DNA from: Polytrichum commune
Taxonomy: Eukaryota; Streptophyta; Polytrichopsida; Polytrichales; Polytrichaceae
Direction: 5' to 3'
Assembly (NCBI GenBank): GCA_950295325.1
Contig: OX485809.1
Span: 2,728,001-2,792,000, forward strand
Length of the DNA: 64,000 bases
The notes below the pieces were generated by a model. It ran no database searches and was not told the origin of the DNA. It worked only from the letters and a program-made list of their open reading frames with translations. Below, piece after piece: positions 22,991 through 37,500 of this stretch (position 1 is its first letter; every line of letters begins with the position of its first letter). A program made the position numbers and the translations under genes.

Positions 22991-23040
22991 GCTTAGCTTA
23001 GCTTTCCTTCTCTTGAATCATCGCAGCCATCGCCATAGCA

Positions 23041-26000
23041 ATGGTAGGGTTTCTGAAGCTGGCGGGACTTCGCGCTTCCGTTCTCGCTCACACTTCCCCG
23101 TTGCGTGCAATGGCGGCATCTCGCTCCTTCGCCGCCGCCATCTCCTCCAAGGCTGCCACTCCCTCGCAGGAAGAGGTACCATTTTTCTTTTTCTTTTCTT
23201 TTTTCTTGTTGATTTGATCTTGGTAAGGGCTTGTAAGGATTTTGAACGGGGATCTCGGCGATGAGATTTTTTCTTGTGACGATCGCCGCCCTTACATGCG
23301 AAGAATTACTCTGTTTTAAACACATCAGGAAATGGTGCACGAGAAGACTTTTATGTGGAAAAAAGTGAACATATTACTGATAGAAAGGCAGGGGTCAATC
23401 GGAGCATTTTTACTGAGGAAGTGCTCAATATGTTTCAATGCACAGTACTTTAAGTGTTTGGAATTGTGAAAGTTTTGCGACGTCGAGAGAATGTTCACTA
23501 GGTGTATCCAGAGTTTGTGGTTTGAGTCAGAAGTCGTTCTATGAATTTTGTGTGGAGGTGGATCCGTGGAAGTGCAATTTTCTATGGAAGAAGCATACTC
23601 TGTGTTCGCCACTTCCATGTGCGAAGAATTGCTCTGTTCTCGCATCAGTAAATGGTGCACGGGAGGATTTTATGTGGAAAGGGTGAACTTGTAACTTGTT
23701 GAAAGGCATGGGTCAATCAGAGAATTTTACTGAATAGGTGGTTTAAATGCTTTATTGCACAATGTCTGAGGTTTTAGAATTGTGAAAGTTTTGCTACGTT
23801 GAGAGGATGTTGATGGATCACCAGGTGTATTCAGAGTCTGTGGTTTGAATCTAAAGCCGTTCTATAAATTTTATGTCAAGGTGGATCCGAGGAAGAGCAA
23901 ATTTTCCACTGAAGATGAAAATGAATTCATGCTACTTTTATACTCTTTTGCGAAGTCTCAGGTGCATTTCACACTGAATAAAGTGCAAGCCACTGAAAAT
24001 TGGAGTTTTTGTTGCAGGTTCTTGTTGAAGATGGCTTTGCAGCAAAGGTTGCCATTTTAAATAGGCCTAAGAAGCTGAATGCTGTCAATGAAAACATGGT
24101 AAGTTTTATATTGTGATATCACCTTAAATTATGAGGTGCAAGGTGGATGCATTTGCATTTGCTAATTCTGATGAAATTGTGAATTTGAGTAATTTGATGA
24201 AGTGTAATTTGACAAGACCTTTATTGCTCTTTACAATTTAAGATGTGAAGAGCTGAGGAAATTCTGTTCTTTGTAAGTTCTTTGATTGGCTGATGATTGA
24301 GTGGAATGGATGAAAAATCTCCATAACTATTCTATAGCAAGAAAAGATCATATTTGCAATGTTCTTGTGCAAGAAACCTGTGAGCTTAGGCTGGTACTTC
24401 GGAAGGCTTTACAAGAAAAGTCATTATAATGGATGCATTTCCAGATTGATCGGTTACTCGAACTGTACGAGAAGTGGGAGAAGGACAAGAGTGTGCGCAT
24501 GGTGATTATTGCGGTAAGCTCTCCTTAATCTTTGGAAAGTACTTATTTGTTCACTGATTAAGGATCTGTACATTCCTAGTCATATACCAAAATGAGGGTC
24601 TTTGGTTGATTTGGCAATGTGTGTTACTTTTGCAAGGGCGTTGGTCGTGGATTTTGTGCTGGTGGTGATGTGGCAGCAGTTTATCATATGGTGAAGGCAG
24701 GTTAGCATGCATGGCTACCTACAATATGTGAATTCATCCTGGCAGACTCAATCTGCTACTTTAATATTGACATTATTGTGTTTAGGATGCTGTCCTGTAA
24801 TTTGCCTCTCTTTGTTGTGTACATGAATATTTAATCACTCTGACTGGAAAATCCCTTCTCACGGAGCGTGTATATGTTGTGCACAGGAGAAGGCCACCGA
24901 GGGAATTCTTTTTTCGCTAAGGAATATCATCTGAATTATATTCTGGGAACATTCAGGAAAATCCATGTACGTCTACATTGTAACTTGCAAATTCTGTGAG
25001 TGAATTGTGGTAGTGGCTTCACATGTTATTAGGTGGTGTAACATGAATGATTGAAATGGGATTGACGTTTGCCATCCCTTCAATCAAGGTATATATGATG
25101 TTGTTCAAGAAATTGGTGGTTCTTCCTTGACATGTTTTGGGCTAATGCTCTTAAGATAAATTTGGCAGGTGGCCCTTCTAGATGGAGTAGTAATGGGTGG
25201 GGGTAATGGGATCTCAATTCATGGAAAGTTCCGAGTTGCAACAGAAAACACTGTAAGTAGAAATGTTTGACTGGCTATTCTATCTTGTCATACCTCTGAG
25301 ATTCTGATTTTTGGCCAAGGTTATGATGCTAAGTGCAAGGGAAAACGTGTAAAGGTGTTACATTGGGGTAGGTTGTCCAACTTGAAGCTAGAAGCTAGGA
25401 AATAAGGGATAAGGCCTCAAATAAATGAATATAATGGGTACAGTGAAGTATCAGTAATGTGCCTGCTCTTACATACAAACTGATTGTGGTTTGATTATGA
25501 TGTATAAATTTGAAATGTTTGTTTCAGGTGTGGGCTATGCCTGAGACTGCTATAGGGCTTCACCCTGATGTTGGGGCCTCCTATTTCCTCCCACGGTTAC
25601 CAGGCCACTTAGGTCTGTTTATAAACCTATGATTTACACCCTTTATATGTGAGACTCAATGTCGCTCAACATATGTATTGTGAGTTTTAGAACTAGTTGC
25701 TAGTGATCCTTGTACGTAGCGATGTTCTCTTTATATCCTGCAAGTGTTGTACTGGTTTTGTGGTGATTAAACATGATCATTATAGTTGTCCGTTTTCTGA
25801 TTGAATTTCATTTACTTTTTTGAAATTTGTATATTATTTCAGGGTTGAAATGTGGGAGGATGTTCTAATCAGTTGTGGGAGATTGGCAGGTGAATACTTG
25901 GGCCTCACAGGGGCACGTCTTGATGGAGCAGACATGCTCTCTTGTGGACTTGCCACACATTTTGTACCCTCTCAGGTGATCCTGTTTACCAAGTAGAGTT

Positions 26001-28411
26001 TCTTGATGATGTTATTGACTTTTGGACACACGAAAAGTCAGTGTCAGTTGAATGCCCATTACAGGCGCCCTGTATGTTGTTTACATGGATTTTGTAGAAA
26101 GGCATTGAGTCACACTTGCCAGGCAGATCTGCACCTGTTAGCATTGGATGTGTTCATTTGAGGAGCAGGTAACAAAAAAGTTGTCACATTAAGCAGCACT
26201 TGAGTGAGTTGTGCCTTTTGCACCATCGCACTCAACCCATTCTTTAGGTATTCATAGTACAATTGATGGCTTTGCAAAAAAAGTGGCAAACCTTAATCCC
26301 TACACTAGCTCTACAAGACACATGGGAACAGCCACCTCCTCTTAAGCTGAACTGCACAAAATGAATCTGTGAAATTCAAGATCCTTTCTATGGAAATGTA
26401 CTAGGCTTGCTAATGTGTCATATGTTTGTTGTTTCTGCACCCATCATTTGAGTGGTTCTGAAATACTTGTGTAATGTGCAGAGACTGGCTGACCTTGAAG
26501 AACGTCTTGGTGGGCTTAATACTGGAGATGCCGAGGTCGTAGGGATAGCCATTGATGAGTTTTGTGATGTTGTTTACCCTGGGGAAAAGAGCCCTTTGCA
26601 TCGGTATGGGGCATGCATCTCTTTATTTTCCGTTTTGTGGCTCCTTCCCCATCTAAGTTCCAACATTTTCATGGGTTTTTTTTGTTTTGTATTTCATATT
26701 TTGAAACTGATTTCATCTTCCTATGCTCTTTCTCATCTGTAATAATGTTATCAGTTTTAGAGTTTGACTTGTGATTTAAATACCCTTGCATTCTACTCTT
26801 CTTAAAGGCTATTGAAGTTTTTTTTTGCAATTTTTGAAAAAGGGTTAAGGTTTCTTTTACTATAAAAAGATGCGTGAAACTAAATTTTATGTTTGTGTGG
26901 ATGTATAGGAGGGAGGTTATTGATCACTGTTTTGAGAAGGATACAGTTGAGGAGATTTTTGAGGAACTTGTAAGTTGATTATGTCCTGGGATCCCTTGTA
27001 ACTTAGTCAGAGGATGCTGTTGATGAGGTTGATGCTCATTAGTTATGTGAATTGCGGAATTTTAATGTTTTTGTTACAATAAACTATGTCCATCTCTCCC
27101 GGTGACAAAGATTAACAGTGCATAATTTGATGAATTTTCGATTTGCAATTGATGAATCATACCAAATATGTCTGACAAGTTTTTTCCTGACATTGCACAT
27201 CATGCAGGAGACCTCAGCTGTAAGCTCTGAAGATGAGTGGTACAAGAATACACTAGATACGATGAAGAAATTTTCTCCCACAAGTCTCAAAGTGACGTTG
27301 AGATCTGTGAGCTCATACTTCTACACCTGCTCCAAGTTGTTCTTGAAAGTAACAAATTTGGTGTAGCAAAAGCCAAAGATGGATTTTCTTATGTATTGCA
27401 CATGTTTTATTGTACTAAAATGTGACCAAAATTGATTTCTTTTATACAGTTGTTTGCTTACTTATTTGTTTCTGATTTCAGATTCGTGAAGGTAGGCAGC
27501 AGTCTCTTGCTCAGTGCTTAGAGCGTGAGTACCGGCTAAGTGTGCGTGCAGTCAATGCAACGTATACTACTGACTTTTACGAGGTAGGCTTCATAAATTC
27601 TGATTTTAGAAATTCCATTTGTGTGCTTTCTTTGACTTCAATTCGTCAGAAATGTTCCAGACAACAACGGAAGCTGTTGACTTGCATTGTCCATATACTT
27701 CCGGATGTGCACCATATCACTTTAAGGAGTAAGACTTCTGTAGAGTTTGCAGTTAATGGTTTTTTTGTTTTTTCTTCCCCTCAGCTCATATTTCTCCTCT
27801 GCAATTTTTTTGACAGGGCTGTCGCGCTCTTCTGGTAGAGAAGGACAACAACCCCAAGGTATCCTTTTTTCCCTGAAAATTACTGAAATCTGCCAGGATG
27901 GTTTTGATCTATATGTTTTTTTTGTTTTTCAAAATTTTAGAGCACTCTGTTACTAAACCAAATTTAGTTAGACTGAGACATACATCTCAATATGCAAGTG
28001 GCCAGCGTTAAATGTATAGTCACTGTTATTACATGCCCTTCAGGGTTCAATACCTTTTCAGAGCTAATTCAACATTCAGCTAATAATTTGTTTAACATCG
28101 ATTCAATTCGTATATTTTGCAACTATAAATCATAGACAGGAGATCAAAACCCTATGTTTGATAGGTATTGATTCCATGGTGTAGTTTGATGTGATTGAAT
28201 CAATTTGAAGTCCATGATATGTGGATCTGGAGATTTTTGATGTTTAATTAGACTTCCATGTATGCAGTGGGTTCCCCCAACGTTGCCAGAGGTAACATCG
28301 GAGATGGTGGATCGCATTTTCGCTCCATTTGAAGCAGAGGAGAAAGAGTCAGAGTTAAATCTACCTGTCCAAGAGCGCGAAGGTAGGCCACGAGGCCGTG
28401 CAAGGTTGTGA
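23041..28411 (+). CDS. 3-hydroxyisobutyryl-CoA hydrolase-like (enoyl-CoA hydratase/isomerase fold), 14 exons
   Basis: Exons: 23041-23175, 24018-24098, 24445-24513, 24637-24700, 24887-24966, 25169-25252, 25528-25612, 25890-25975, 26482-26603, 26909-26969, 27208-27306, 27482-27583, 27817-27858 and 28268-28411. All GT-AG, frame kept throughout, 417 residues. Family members hydrolyse 3-hydroxyisobutyryl-CoA in valine breakdown or related acyl-CoAs. Seen: [14 protein letters not shown] near residue 56, FCAGGD (101-106, oxyanion loop), a GGGNG loop (153-157), and [13 protein letters not shown] with Glu177 and Asp185, spaced as the catalytic Glu/Asp pair reported for mammalian HIBCH. Residues 1-43 have Arg, Ser, Ala and no acidic residue, a typical mitochondrial presequence. 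The chain ends in Ala-Arg-Leu, a peroxisomal PTS1-type tripeptide. The length matches plant mitochondrial-type members. Intron 1 holds a tandem duplication. Confidence 0.93.
23296..23945. repeat. ~320-bp tandem duplication inside HIBCH-like intron 1
   Basis: GCGAAGAATT(A/G)CTCTGTT starts units at 23299 and 23621 (period 322). Both units go on with AAATGGTGCACG, GAAAGGCA(G)GGGTCAATC, GAATTGTGAAAGTTTTGC and GTTCTAT(G/A)AATTTT. The second copy ends shortly before exon 2. There is no open frame across it. Confidence 0.75.
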
Positions 28412-31400
28412 CAAGGTTAGTATAGTTAGCTGGGAAATGGTACAGGAACTAGTCCTACGTGATGGAATTATTCCATCACAGCAATAGCTCTTTCTTTATT
28501 CCGAGTATTGAGGGGTGATAGGTCCCAGAAGAAATTTACAACCAACATACCACAATGATGGTCAACACAGAAAATTCAAGATTAACCAATATGCAATATG
28601 CTTCAGAGACCTCGTACTGCATTTTTCTTAAGGTATGTGGCCCTATCGTGAGCACTATTAAGTTCCAACTCCAGACATTTCTGGCAGTCAGACTGGCTCA
28701 GGAATCGACTCATCCTAGTAGCAATTACAGATCACAAAGTTTGTTATTTCAAGTTTCAGAATCAGAGTTGAGATGGTGTCTATATCTTGAGCACATATCT
28801 TATGTGCATGTTGTCAGTTTCGTACATAATTAAGTCTACCCATGAATGCTGAGGATTGGGATCCTTTTGCATACAATAATTTCTTGTGGCTCAATTCCTT
28901 ACCTCTTTGGAACATTTCAAGAGGTTTTAGGATTTCTCCATGGGTGTCTTGGTGAGATTCATTGAGTTGTCCAAATTCTCATGCTTTGGGATGGTGTGCA
29001 GTTTCATGTATATTCATCAAGACATTTACATAAATTAGCGTTATAGGAGACTTAACCATGCAGGTTTATTATGAGTAAGGTCTGTGGCCCTATTGTGGGC
29101 ACTTCAACTCCACGGACAATTTTGGCTGTTGGATTGAATGGGCAAGTGTCTCATCTGGTAGCAAGTAGCAATTAGGAATGACACAGATATTCTTCTCAAG
29201 CTTCACAATCAGTAATCTCTCTTGATTGTGTTTATTATTGAACCAGGAATGGTTCATTCATTTTGAGAACATAGTCCAATCTCTATGTGACACATGTCTT
29301 CTTGGTGTTTGTTCTTGCTAACAAGCCTGGACTTATACCAGTCAAATTGTAGGAGTTCGATTCAGAAGAGAGATCACATAAGGCCCGCATTCCATAGAGA
29401 CAAATTACCACCAGGAGCATGTTCTTAGGGTGGGTTTGCATGTAAGCCACTCGTCCACCAGATTCTACTCAAAGTGTAGATGCCACCAGGTGAAATCTAC
29501 AGTTCCACTAGATTCTGGTTACATGGAAACTAACCCTTAATGACAGTCTTCACTCCAATTGAAGTAACAAATACGTCAAAATGTAACATACGGAAAGGTG
29601 AGAGTAGTAGGAAGTGGAAGCCCATTTGTGGGAGTATTCCTTTCCTGTCACGAACCGTTTTGTGATGTGGGGGTCATTACTGTGATTTATATGTATTTTG
29701 ATGTTGTGAGTTTCTCAAATTCTCAATTTTAGTTGAATGGATGGTAATTATTTACACAAGATGATCCAGATTAGATTAATTTACTCTCAACTCAACAAGA
29801 ACTTCATGTTGAGTTGTTTCAGTTAATGACTTTGATTGTGATTAAAAGTCTACCCAAGGTGTGCATGTTACAAAAGGACTTTGACTTGATATGTACAGGT
29901 AGAAGATAGTACAAGTATATATGAACAAACAGGGGATGTTATGCCTCACTCATCCCACTGCTTGCAAAAAAATCATTTGGCTTCTGCAAACTTGCTCATC
30001 ATGTGTTGCTTGCCGCGAGAGAAGTCTCTGAAATCCATCTGTAGGCATTCTTATTTCTGAGCTGGTCTGCAACTCTGCACAGGCTAAACCATGAGGTTGA
30101 TCTTACCCTGCAATTCCAAGGCTACCAGAGTTAGTAGGGTTTCCACTTCAGATGTGAACATTGACTAGAATTGGGACTGGAAAAGGATTAGACACAAAAT
30201 ATCCATCAGAATGTAGATTGCGTCTGAAAGAATGGCAGGGTAGTAACTTTTTAGAATTGGGCTATGCAAATTTGGAGTTCCAGCTGTGTAAGGGTGCCAC
30301 ACAGGTGTTTTGCAGCTTCTTGAAGAAGCTCCACAAACCAATCCCAGTGCTTTGAGAGGACCTTGTTGGGTTCTGTGGTTGTGGACATGTTTATATTTAC
30401 TATTCCACATTAATTTCCCACCCAGTTGCAACAAAAGGCAGTGAGGAAGAATTTCCTGACCTTGCATGTTGAAACATTTGATGAGCTCTTGCATTGTCAA
30501 ATCATCAGCACAGTTGGAGTCTGTGCATGCACAATACATCCTGATTCAGGCCCGTTGTTCATGCTAGCCCACCTGGCTTTTTAGTGCACCTGAATGGCTT
30601 GACATCCTATACCAAATTAACGTGATATTTAATACCAAGTGAAAGCAACAAAAGCCATATTTTGGTATGGTCCTGAAGTCCATTCATTAAGCATGCATAT
30701 GTTATGTAGAGGGTATTGCATCTATAAGGTTAATCAGAGAGGTTGGATTTTCAAACTGAATGAGGGGGAGAACTTGAAATACTTTTGAGATCAGCTTGTT
30801 CCTCTTGATGACTTCCAGATGAAGCATGTGCATGTTCTTGATGATTTGCCAGGACGAATGGAGAATGCTTCAAAGTTAGCGCTCTACCTAATTCAGTTGG
30901 AATTGGCTTGTTAGTGCAATCCATAACTAGAAATAATATCGCCACAGTTAAATCAGTGGAGCGTGAACAGTTTGTTTACAATACATACCAAGTACATTTT
31001 GATGAACATCCTTTGATGTATAGCACTTTAGACAAGTAAAGGTTGACACTCCTTACAATAACTTCTACTAGGGTATTAATAATTGATGTGTCAAGAAAAG
31101 AGAGTTACTTGTATATGCAAGGCAAATTCAACTTTAAAACACAATGAAGTGGTTCCCTCTGACCACCTTTGCAGCAAAGCCCTTCCCACCCACAAAGCCT
31201 AAATTTCATCCAGAACTTTATTGCCCACAATATTGAGAGAGGCAACTACCCAACCTCACAAATCGAGTGACTGTGGACTTTAGAGGATCTTCTCTCTCAA
31301 TGATGAACATTTACGATGTATATAGTGTACATGGACTTTTGGGTGGGATGAGCATGCGGCATTGGTCCAAAAGAAAACAACTTATTGAGAGAATCATTTA

Positions 31401-31545
31401 GCATTGACCATAGGAGTCGCTCTTAAGATGAGAAAAATACCTGTCTTCGCAAGGGAACTTGGGCATTGCTTGAACCCCACGTACTTCCATGGTGGTTGCA
31501 AGCAGTTTTGGTGATTTCCTGTGCTGATGGATTTAGTAGAATTCT
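28412..31545. other. Spacer between convergent genes, with a diverged direct repeat
   Basis: Contains the 3' UTRs of the HIBCH-like gene (+) and the coiled-coil gene (-). A direct repeat starts GTGGCCCTAT(C/T)GTG at about 28637 and 29088 and continues loosely for 130 bp. Open frames here (for example 30165-30539 on minus) match nothing recognised. Confidence 0.5.
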
Positions 31546-34500
31546 TCAGCCGTAATGCATCTGTGTGGGAGACAACTGGAGCTTTCGCCGTGTATTCCTC
31601 TCATGGCTATCTATCTCATGGGCTCCAAACTCCAAAGGATGATTGTTGTGTGGGCTGTTGACGTAATTGTTATACTCAACAAGGGGGGAGTATAAGAGCC
31701 CTTTGGAATCCACACCTTGAAGTGGCTCAAATGTCGAGGTCCAGTTTGGCGAGGCATATTGATTTGGAGGCCTTGAACCCCCAGCTGATCTGCTGTTCAG
31801 ATCTGTCTCCACCACATTGACACCACTCCTCCCAGACATCTCATAAGAAATATGTCCCTTTCCTCCACCTTGCCATTGATCAGTACCAAGAGGAGCACCT
31901 TGATTTGATAGCTTCATGGGTGTATTGTAAGTGGACGAGTTTCTGGATGATGCCTGTAGCATACTTATGGTTTCCAGCTGCCTTTGCATGTCCTCTTCCC
32001 ACTCAGATCTCAAGCTTTGTTGTTCTTCCATGCGGCACAAAAGCTGGACTTTATCAATTATCACGCCTTCAGGATCTTGTGACTCATTCTCATAAGCATT
32101 TTGCAGGTGGCTAGCTAGTCCTTCTTCTATTTGTTCCATTAAGCTCAACCGAGCAGAAAGAGCATTAAGAGCTTGCTGCACTTGTGATGTAAACCCAGCT
32201 GAGGGTGGGAATGATAGAAGAGCATGCTCAGTCCGCTGCAATCTGCTGCGGCTAGCTTCTCTAGCATGCATCAGACTTGTCATCACATTCTCCAATCTCT
32301 TCCTGCTTGGGGCTCCATTCCCTTCATGAATGTGGGCACAGCTATCACCTACCAACTTTCCTGGTGTAATTTGGGTGGATGCTTCCAGGCTTGAAGTTGG
32401 TGATGATATTAACATCGTGGAGCCGAATGGTTCATCCCAATTTTCATTCGTAACTGTGTTGTGGTCTGCATGCCAATGATGATACCCTTTCGGGGTTTTG
32501 CTTGATCCCTTATCATGGCCCCCGCCATGGCTACTACTTTCTAATCCACCTTTAAGTGCCGAGAATGAGAAGTCCTGCTCATTGGCGTTGCTTCTTTCAT
32601 TTGGAGCCACCTCGAATTTTGGACGCCAGCCATGAACTTCCCCAATTACCCGTGCCTTTTCTCTTCTCTTTTTAATCTCCTCCCAAGCCATTCGGTTCTC
32701 TGCATCCTTAAGCATGTTGTCAGCTTTTGCAGCATGCTTCATACTGGCATGAGAATGTTCTATTTGCTCTCTCTGGAGTGCATCATGCAGCATCTTCAAT
32801 TGTGCCCTCTCTTTTGTCAGGTCTGTTTTCTGCCTCCTGATGGCCTCTGTAGTCGAAGTGATCTCCCTCTCCCTCTCTTTGAGATTTGTATCACGTTGAA
32901 TCTCCTTGTTCATCATGTTTGATTCCCACTGGCCACTGCTGGTCCCTGCTTTGGCACGTTCAGCATCCACTGCTCTCTTGGCAGCCTGTTGTATCATTTC
33001 CATGGCTTGAGCCTTTTCCTGGTCTAACATATTTTTCATGGTTTCCAGCTGCTTGGCTTCTTCAGCTAATTTTGCTTCTTTAGCAGCAACAGAGGCTTCT
33101 GCATCCTTCTGGGCTGCAATAAGCCGCTTCCGCTCCTCCTCCAAGGCCTCTCTCTCTCTATATCAGACAGTTCGCATCACCCCAGTAAAATTCAGGTTGA
33201 AAATAGAAGTTGCACTTTATGTTGGATAAGTTGATTCTTATTAAGGGGTTAAATAAGCAAGATTCAAAGATTTCCAGCCAGGAAACAGTATCAAACTTTC
33301 AAGCGGGGGACAGCTATTAACCTGGATGCATTTTGAGCAGTAAGAGAAGCATCTGAAACCATCAACTTTGTGGCCTTCAGCTGTGCTGTGAGAGTCATCT
33401 TCACCTCCTGAACCGCTTTCCTCGTCTCTTCCTAAAAGTTGAACATAAAGAATTGAGCACATTTAAAATTGTGCACCATGAAATCGTGCCTCGGTTATCT
33501 TCATTACATGGAGATGGGGAGGATTAGAACAGAAACGTGTTAAGGACCTTGATGGACCCAATTTAAAAAAAAATCTAGGTACTATCCAAAGTCTCAAGAC
33601 TTATCTTAGCCTTGAATTGGAAACTTCCTACCAGGTCTTCCTGCTGTAGTTTCAAATTAGCTCTCTCTTGAGAAATCTTCGCAGCCTCTTTTTGAATCGT
33701 GTCTTCCATCTGTTTCAGGCGTTCTTCCATAGCATTATCACTTTGTTTGTGTACCAGTGTAGATTGAGCTCGTAGCTCCTGGGACCCATTTTCAAAGCCT
33801 GCAAGTCGATCTATTCCTTTGGCTGATTTGCTTACCCACTGCAACATCTCAGTCTGCACCTGGCCATAGCATTATCCTCTTTGTAAGGAAGCATACTACA
33901 TCTGGAAAGGAATTCTAAATACAAAGAAACTTAGATATGTAATTTGTAAATACTTAGGAAGACAAATTAAAAACCATAAGCCAATCTCTATTACATCAAA
34001 AGTTCGAACTTTGTATTTTTACACTGTTTATGGTATTTAGGGTCACAGGCCTGATAGTGTCACCTACCCTATCATGAGGCCTATGTGTAGGTTAACCTGA
34101 TAATCAACACCTTGACCATTAATATAACCATGTGACACTTGGCATTGGTGTGCTCAATAATATACTGGCATTAGTATGTTCATGAATATTATGAAGCCTA
34201 TGCCTAGGTTAAACAATGGTCAACAAGTTGATCACAAGTGTAAACACATTACCTCGGGGAGTGCACTTAAAGTTAAGACTAGGAATCACGTGAGTGCGTA
34301 CTTTTGACCCCCCTATGTATGTACTAAAAAATCATCTAAAAATTGTAAAAAAAATATGAAGTTGTTAAACACAATCTAAAGTTCTTGTTGTATAAATTTC
34401 AAAAAATAATAAATTTTAAATATTTTTAAATAGATTTTTGAAGCAAAAAACAATGCATTTTAGTTCAAACTTCTATCATTTTTTTTAATAATTTTTAAAA

Positions 34501-37500
34501 ACTTGTCGTCCTGAAATTTATACCAAGTGATAGATATATACGTAATGATTTGACACTTAAAAAGTCTTAATTTAAAAAATATTTTAAGGCCAAGTATTGT
34601 AGGGGGTATGCCATTAAAACACACTCACGTGTATTCCGGGCACATGACATTTGGTATTAGTATGCTCAATAATTTATTCCACTTGCATACTAAATGTAAA
34701 ACTATCATCTCAAGTACTCCAATGTGCTATGCTAAATGTTGTAATGCCTTGAATTATTCTTCAAGAAGTTATTCAGTTGGCAAATAGTGTCATGTTGAAA
34801 ATTAGTGGACGTGACATTTCTAGGCCTCTAGGCAACTAATATAGACCCTTTGCAAATAGTGTGTGTGACAGTAAATACCATAAATAGTGTAGTGGACTCA
34901 TTTTAAAAGTAATTATTGGTAATTTTCGAAACCAGCACGAAGTTCGTTCTGAAATTAGTTTAAGAAACCGGCAAGAAGTTATGAAATAAGCTACTCTGGT
35001 CACCAATCATTTCAATGCAGCCATTATGAAATAAAGATTTTGATGTTACTATTGGACGGCATTAATCACATATTCTTCACATATACATCACATAATCACA
35101 TATACAGAGCACAAATATAGAATGGCTTACAGAATCTTCAAGGTCAGAGACACGCAAACCCAGAACTTGGGTGCGTAACCTATAGTCAGCAGCATCTCCT
35201 ATTTCATGACGATGGACATTCTCAAGGGGTTTTGTTTGATTTTGCTGTTGTGTTTCCAATGGGAATGATCCTCTCTTCTCCACCTCTCTTTCTTTCAACG
35301 TAAGTCTTGCCTCCCTTTCTTCTATAGTTGATGCAATGGCTTCAGCTGCTTTCCGCTTCTCCTCAACATTTCGTCTTTGTTCCTCCAGCTCGGCACGTGC
35401 TCCTTGCAGTTGCTGTCGAAGGTCCTGTGCATCTTTCTCAACTTGGTCTTTGTACTCTTTGGTTTGTCGTTCCAGTTTGAGCACCGTCAACTCACGGTCA
35501 CTTACATTTGTTTCACGAGCGTCGATGCTAGCTTCTCTAGCACGCAAGATGTCCATCATCTCTGTCCGTTGCTTCTCCATCTCCTCCTTCAGGAATACCT
35601 TACACGGCATTAAATTCAATTAGTCCCTTGCGTAACAGCTCTAATATGTCTTGACAAAGATCAATCGATTCCAAGTTCTCGTGTTCAAAGTTTTTTGCAC
35701 ACTAGAGCTCTTCTTGAACAGACTCCTTCTACCATACGACTCTAAACTACATATAGCACAAGAAATCACAAGAAACAAGTAGAAATACGGTCATATGTGG
35801 CAACGGTGACCATGAGTACTACCTATGTCAAGGAAACTATATACATCATTTGCACATATTTGAGTTTTGGACACTTGTTCTCGTTTAAGACATGTGTATT
35901 CTCGGCTCCTTGGGAGTTTAATAACTTCTATGGAAGACAGTGGGCTCGTCTACCAATGAGCAAATGAAAAAAATTCACCTTTTTTTCGTTGTCATCCTTC
36001 TCTTGCTGCGCTTGAGTCGCTTGCATCTGGATACACTCAATTCTTTGATTGGCAGCTACTCTTTGGATCTCAGTTTTTGCTATTTTTAACGACTCCTTCT
36101 CAAAAGCAAGGTTTGCTTGCCCTTCCTTCAGCTGTTCCCACTCTGTTTATTATCATGACAATTAAGCCCACACTTGAGCCTGGAACCTACTTAAATAAAA
36201 CATAAAGGAGGAAAGATATTGGGAGGCGAAAAAGCGTGGACAAAATATACCATTCGAAAACAATATAGCAGTATCCAACTATAGCTACCTTCGACCCATC
36301 TTCGTTGACATTACTTGGATTCCCAGGTAATAGCTAGGATATAACCCAAAAATTCAAAGATATACATTGGTCGATTTTCAATAACAATTCTACGAACTAT
36401 AGCTGGCGGCGGTTAGGAAAGCAAGAATTTATCCCTTCAAAAAAGAATAGTATTTATAAAGAATAGTTATTGTTGGAAGGTGCAGCGAGCCTTCCATACC
36501 TTTCTCTAGTTCTGAAGACTTTGTTTCAAGGTCTGCAGCTCGTTGCAACCGCTCCTTCACCTGCGTTTCCAGCTTGAAAATGGTCTGACCGTGCTCTTCT
36601 AAACTTTTAGCTTTGTTTTTGAGGTCAGCTTCAAAGCTTTCCAGCTCCCTCTCCTTCGCCTCCAATTGTTCCCGTTTCTCTTCCATCAAAAGCTCGTCAT
36701 GTGTTCGATTTCGGTTACTTTCCTCTACTACAGCTGTTTCTTCTTTGAGTGTCGCAGCATGCTGTTCCACTTCTGCAATCATCTTGTCCAGATCTTTCTT
36801 TTCACTAGCCAATCTAGACTCTAACTCCTGCACGATAGAGATACCAATAAACTGTTAGCTCAGCTTTATCCACTGTGCCAAATCAATCAGAAGATTTCAA
36901 GCTAGTCAATAACAAGGGAAATCGGGCCAAGACTCTGAATTCTTGCATGTAGACTGCTTACAGGTGTGTTTTAAAAGTCAACGGATTGAACCTCTTGATC
37001 TTAAATACTTACACACTGCACCTTCTGGAAGTTACGTTGTTGATCACAACCTTAAAAGACTCTTTTTAAAAATGCATTCGTCCTCAGCAACGTGAGTTGT
37101 GTATTTCACAACGTATTAACCCAGGCCAGAATACGAAACAGCACAATATTCAGAAACGACTGAAGCTATGAAAATTCAAGTATGCGGTTTAAAGTGGCAA
37201 GAGAATTACTTGCAAGTCTTTCTCGCTGTGAATAACTGCATGCTCTCGGAATCTAAGATTCTTCTCTTTACTTGCTGCTTCAGCAGCCATTCGCTTTAGT
37301 CCACTTTGAACTGCAACTAGTTTTGTTTCCTGCTCCAAAATAGAACAAAGACATTCATAATTAGTGTAACCGAAACAATCCACACAACATGTCAGCAGTT
37401 CTTCATCCAGTTGAAATAGAGATGTCATATTTGAGTGTACAAACTTTGGGAGATAGAGATATAGTATAGCATAGACATATTACAGATCAGTTGTATGTGC

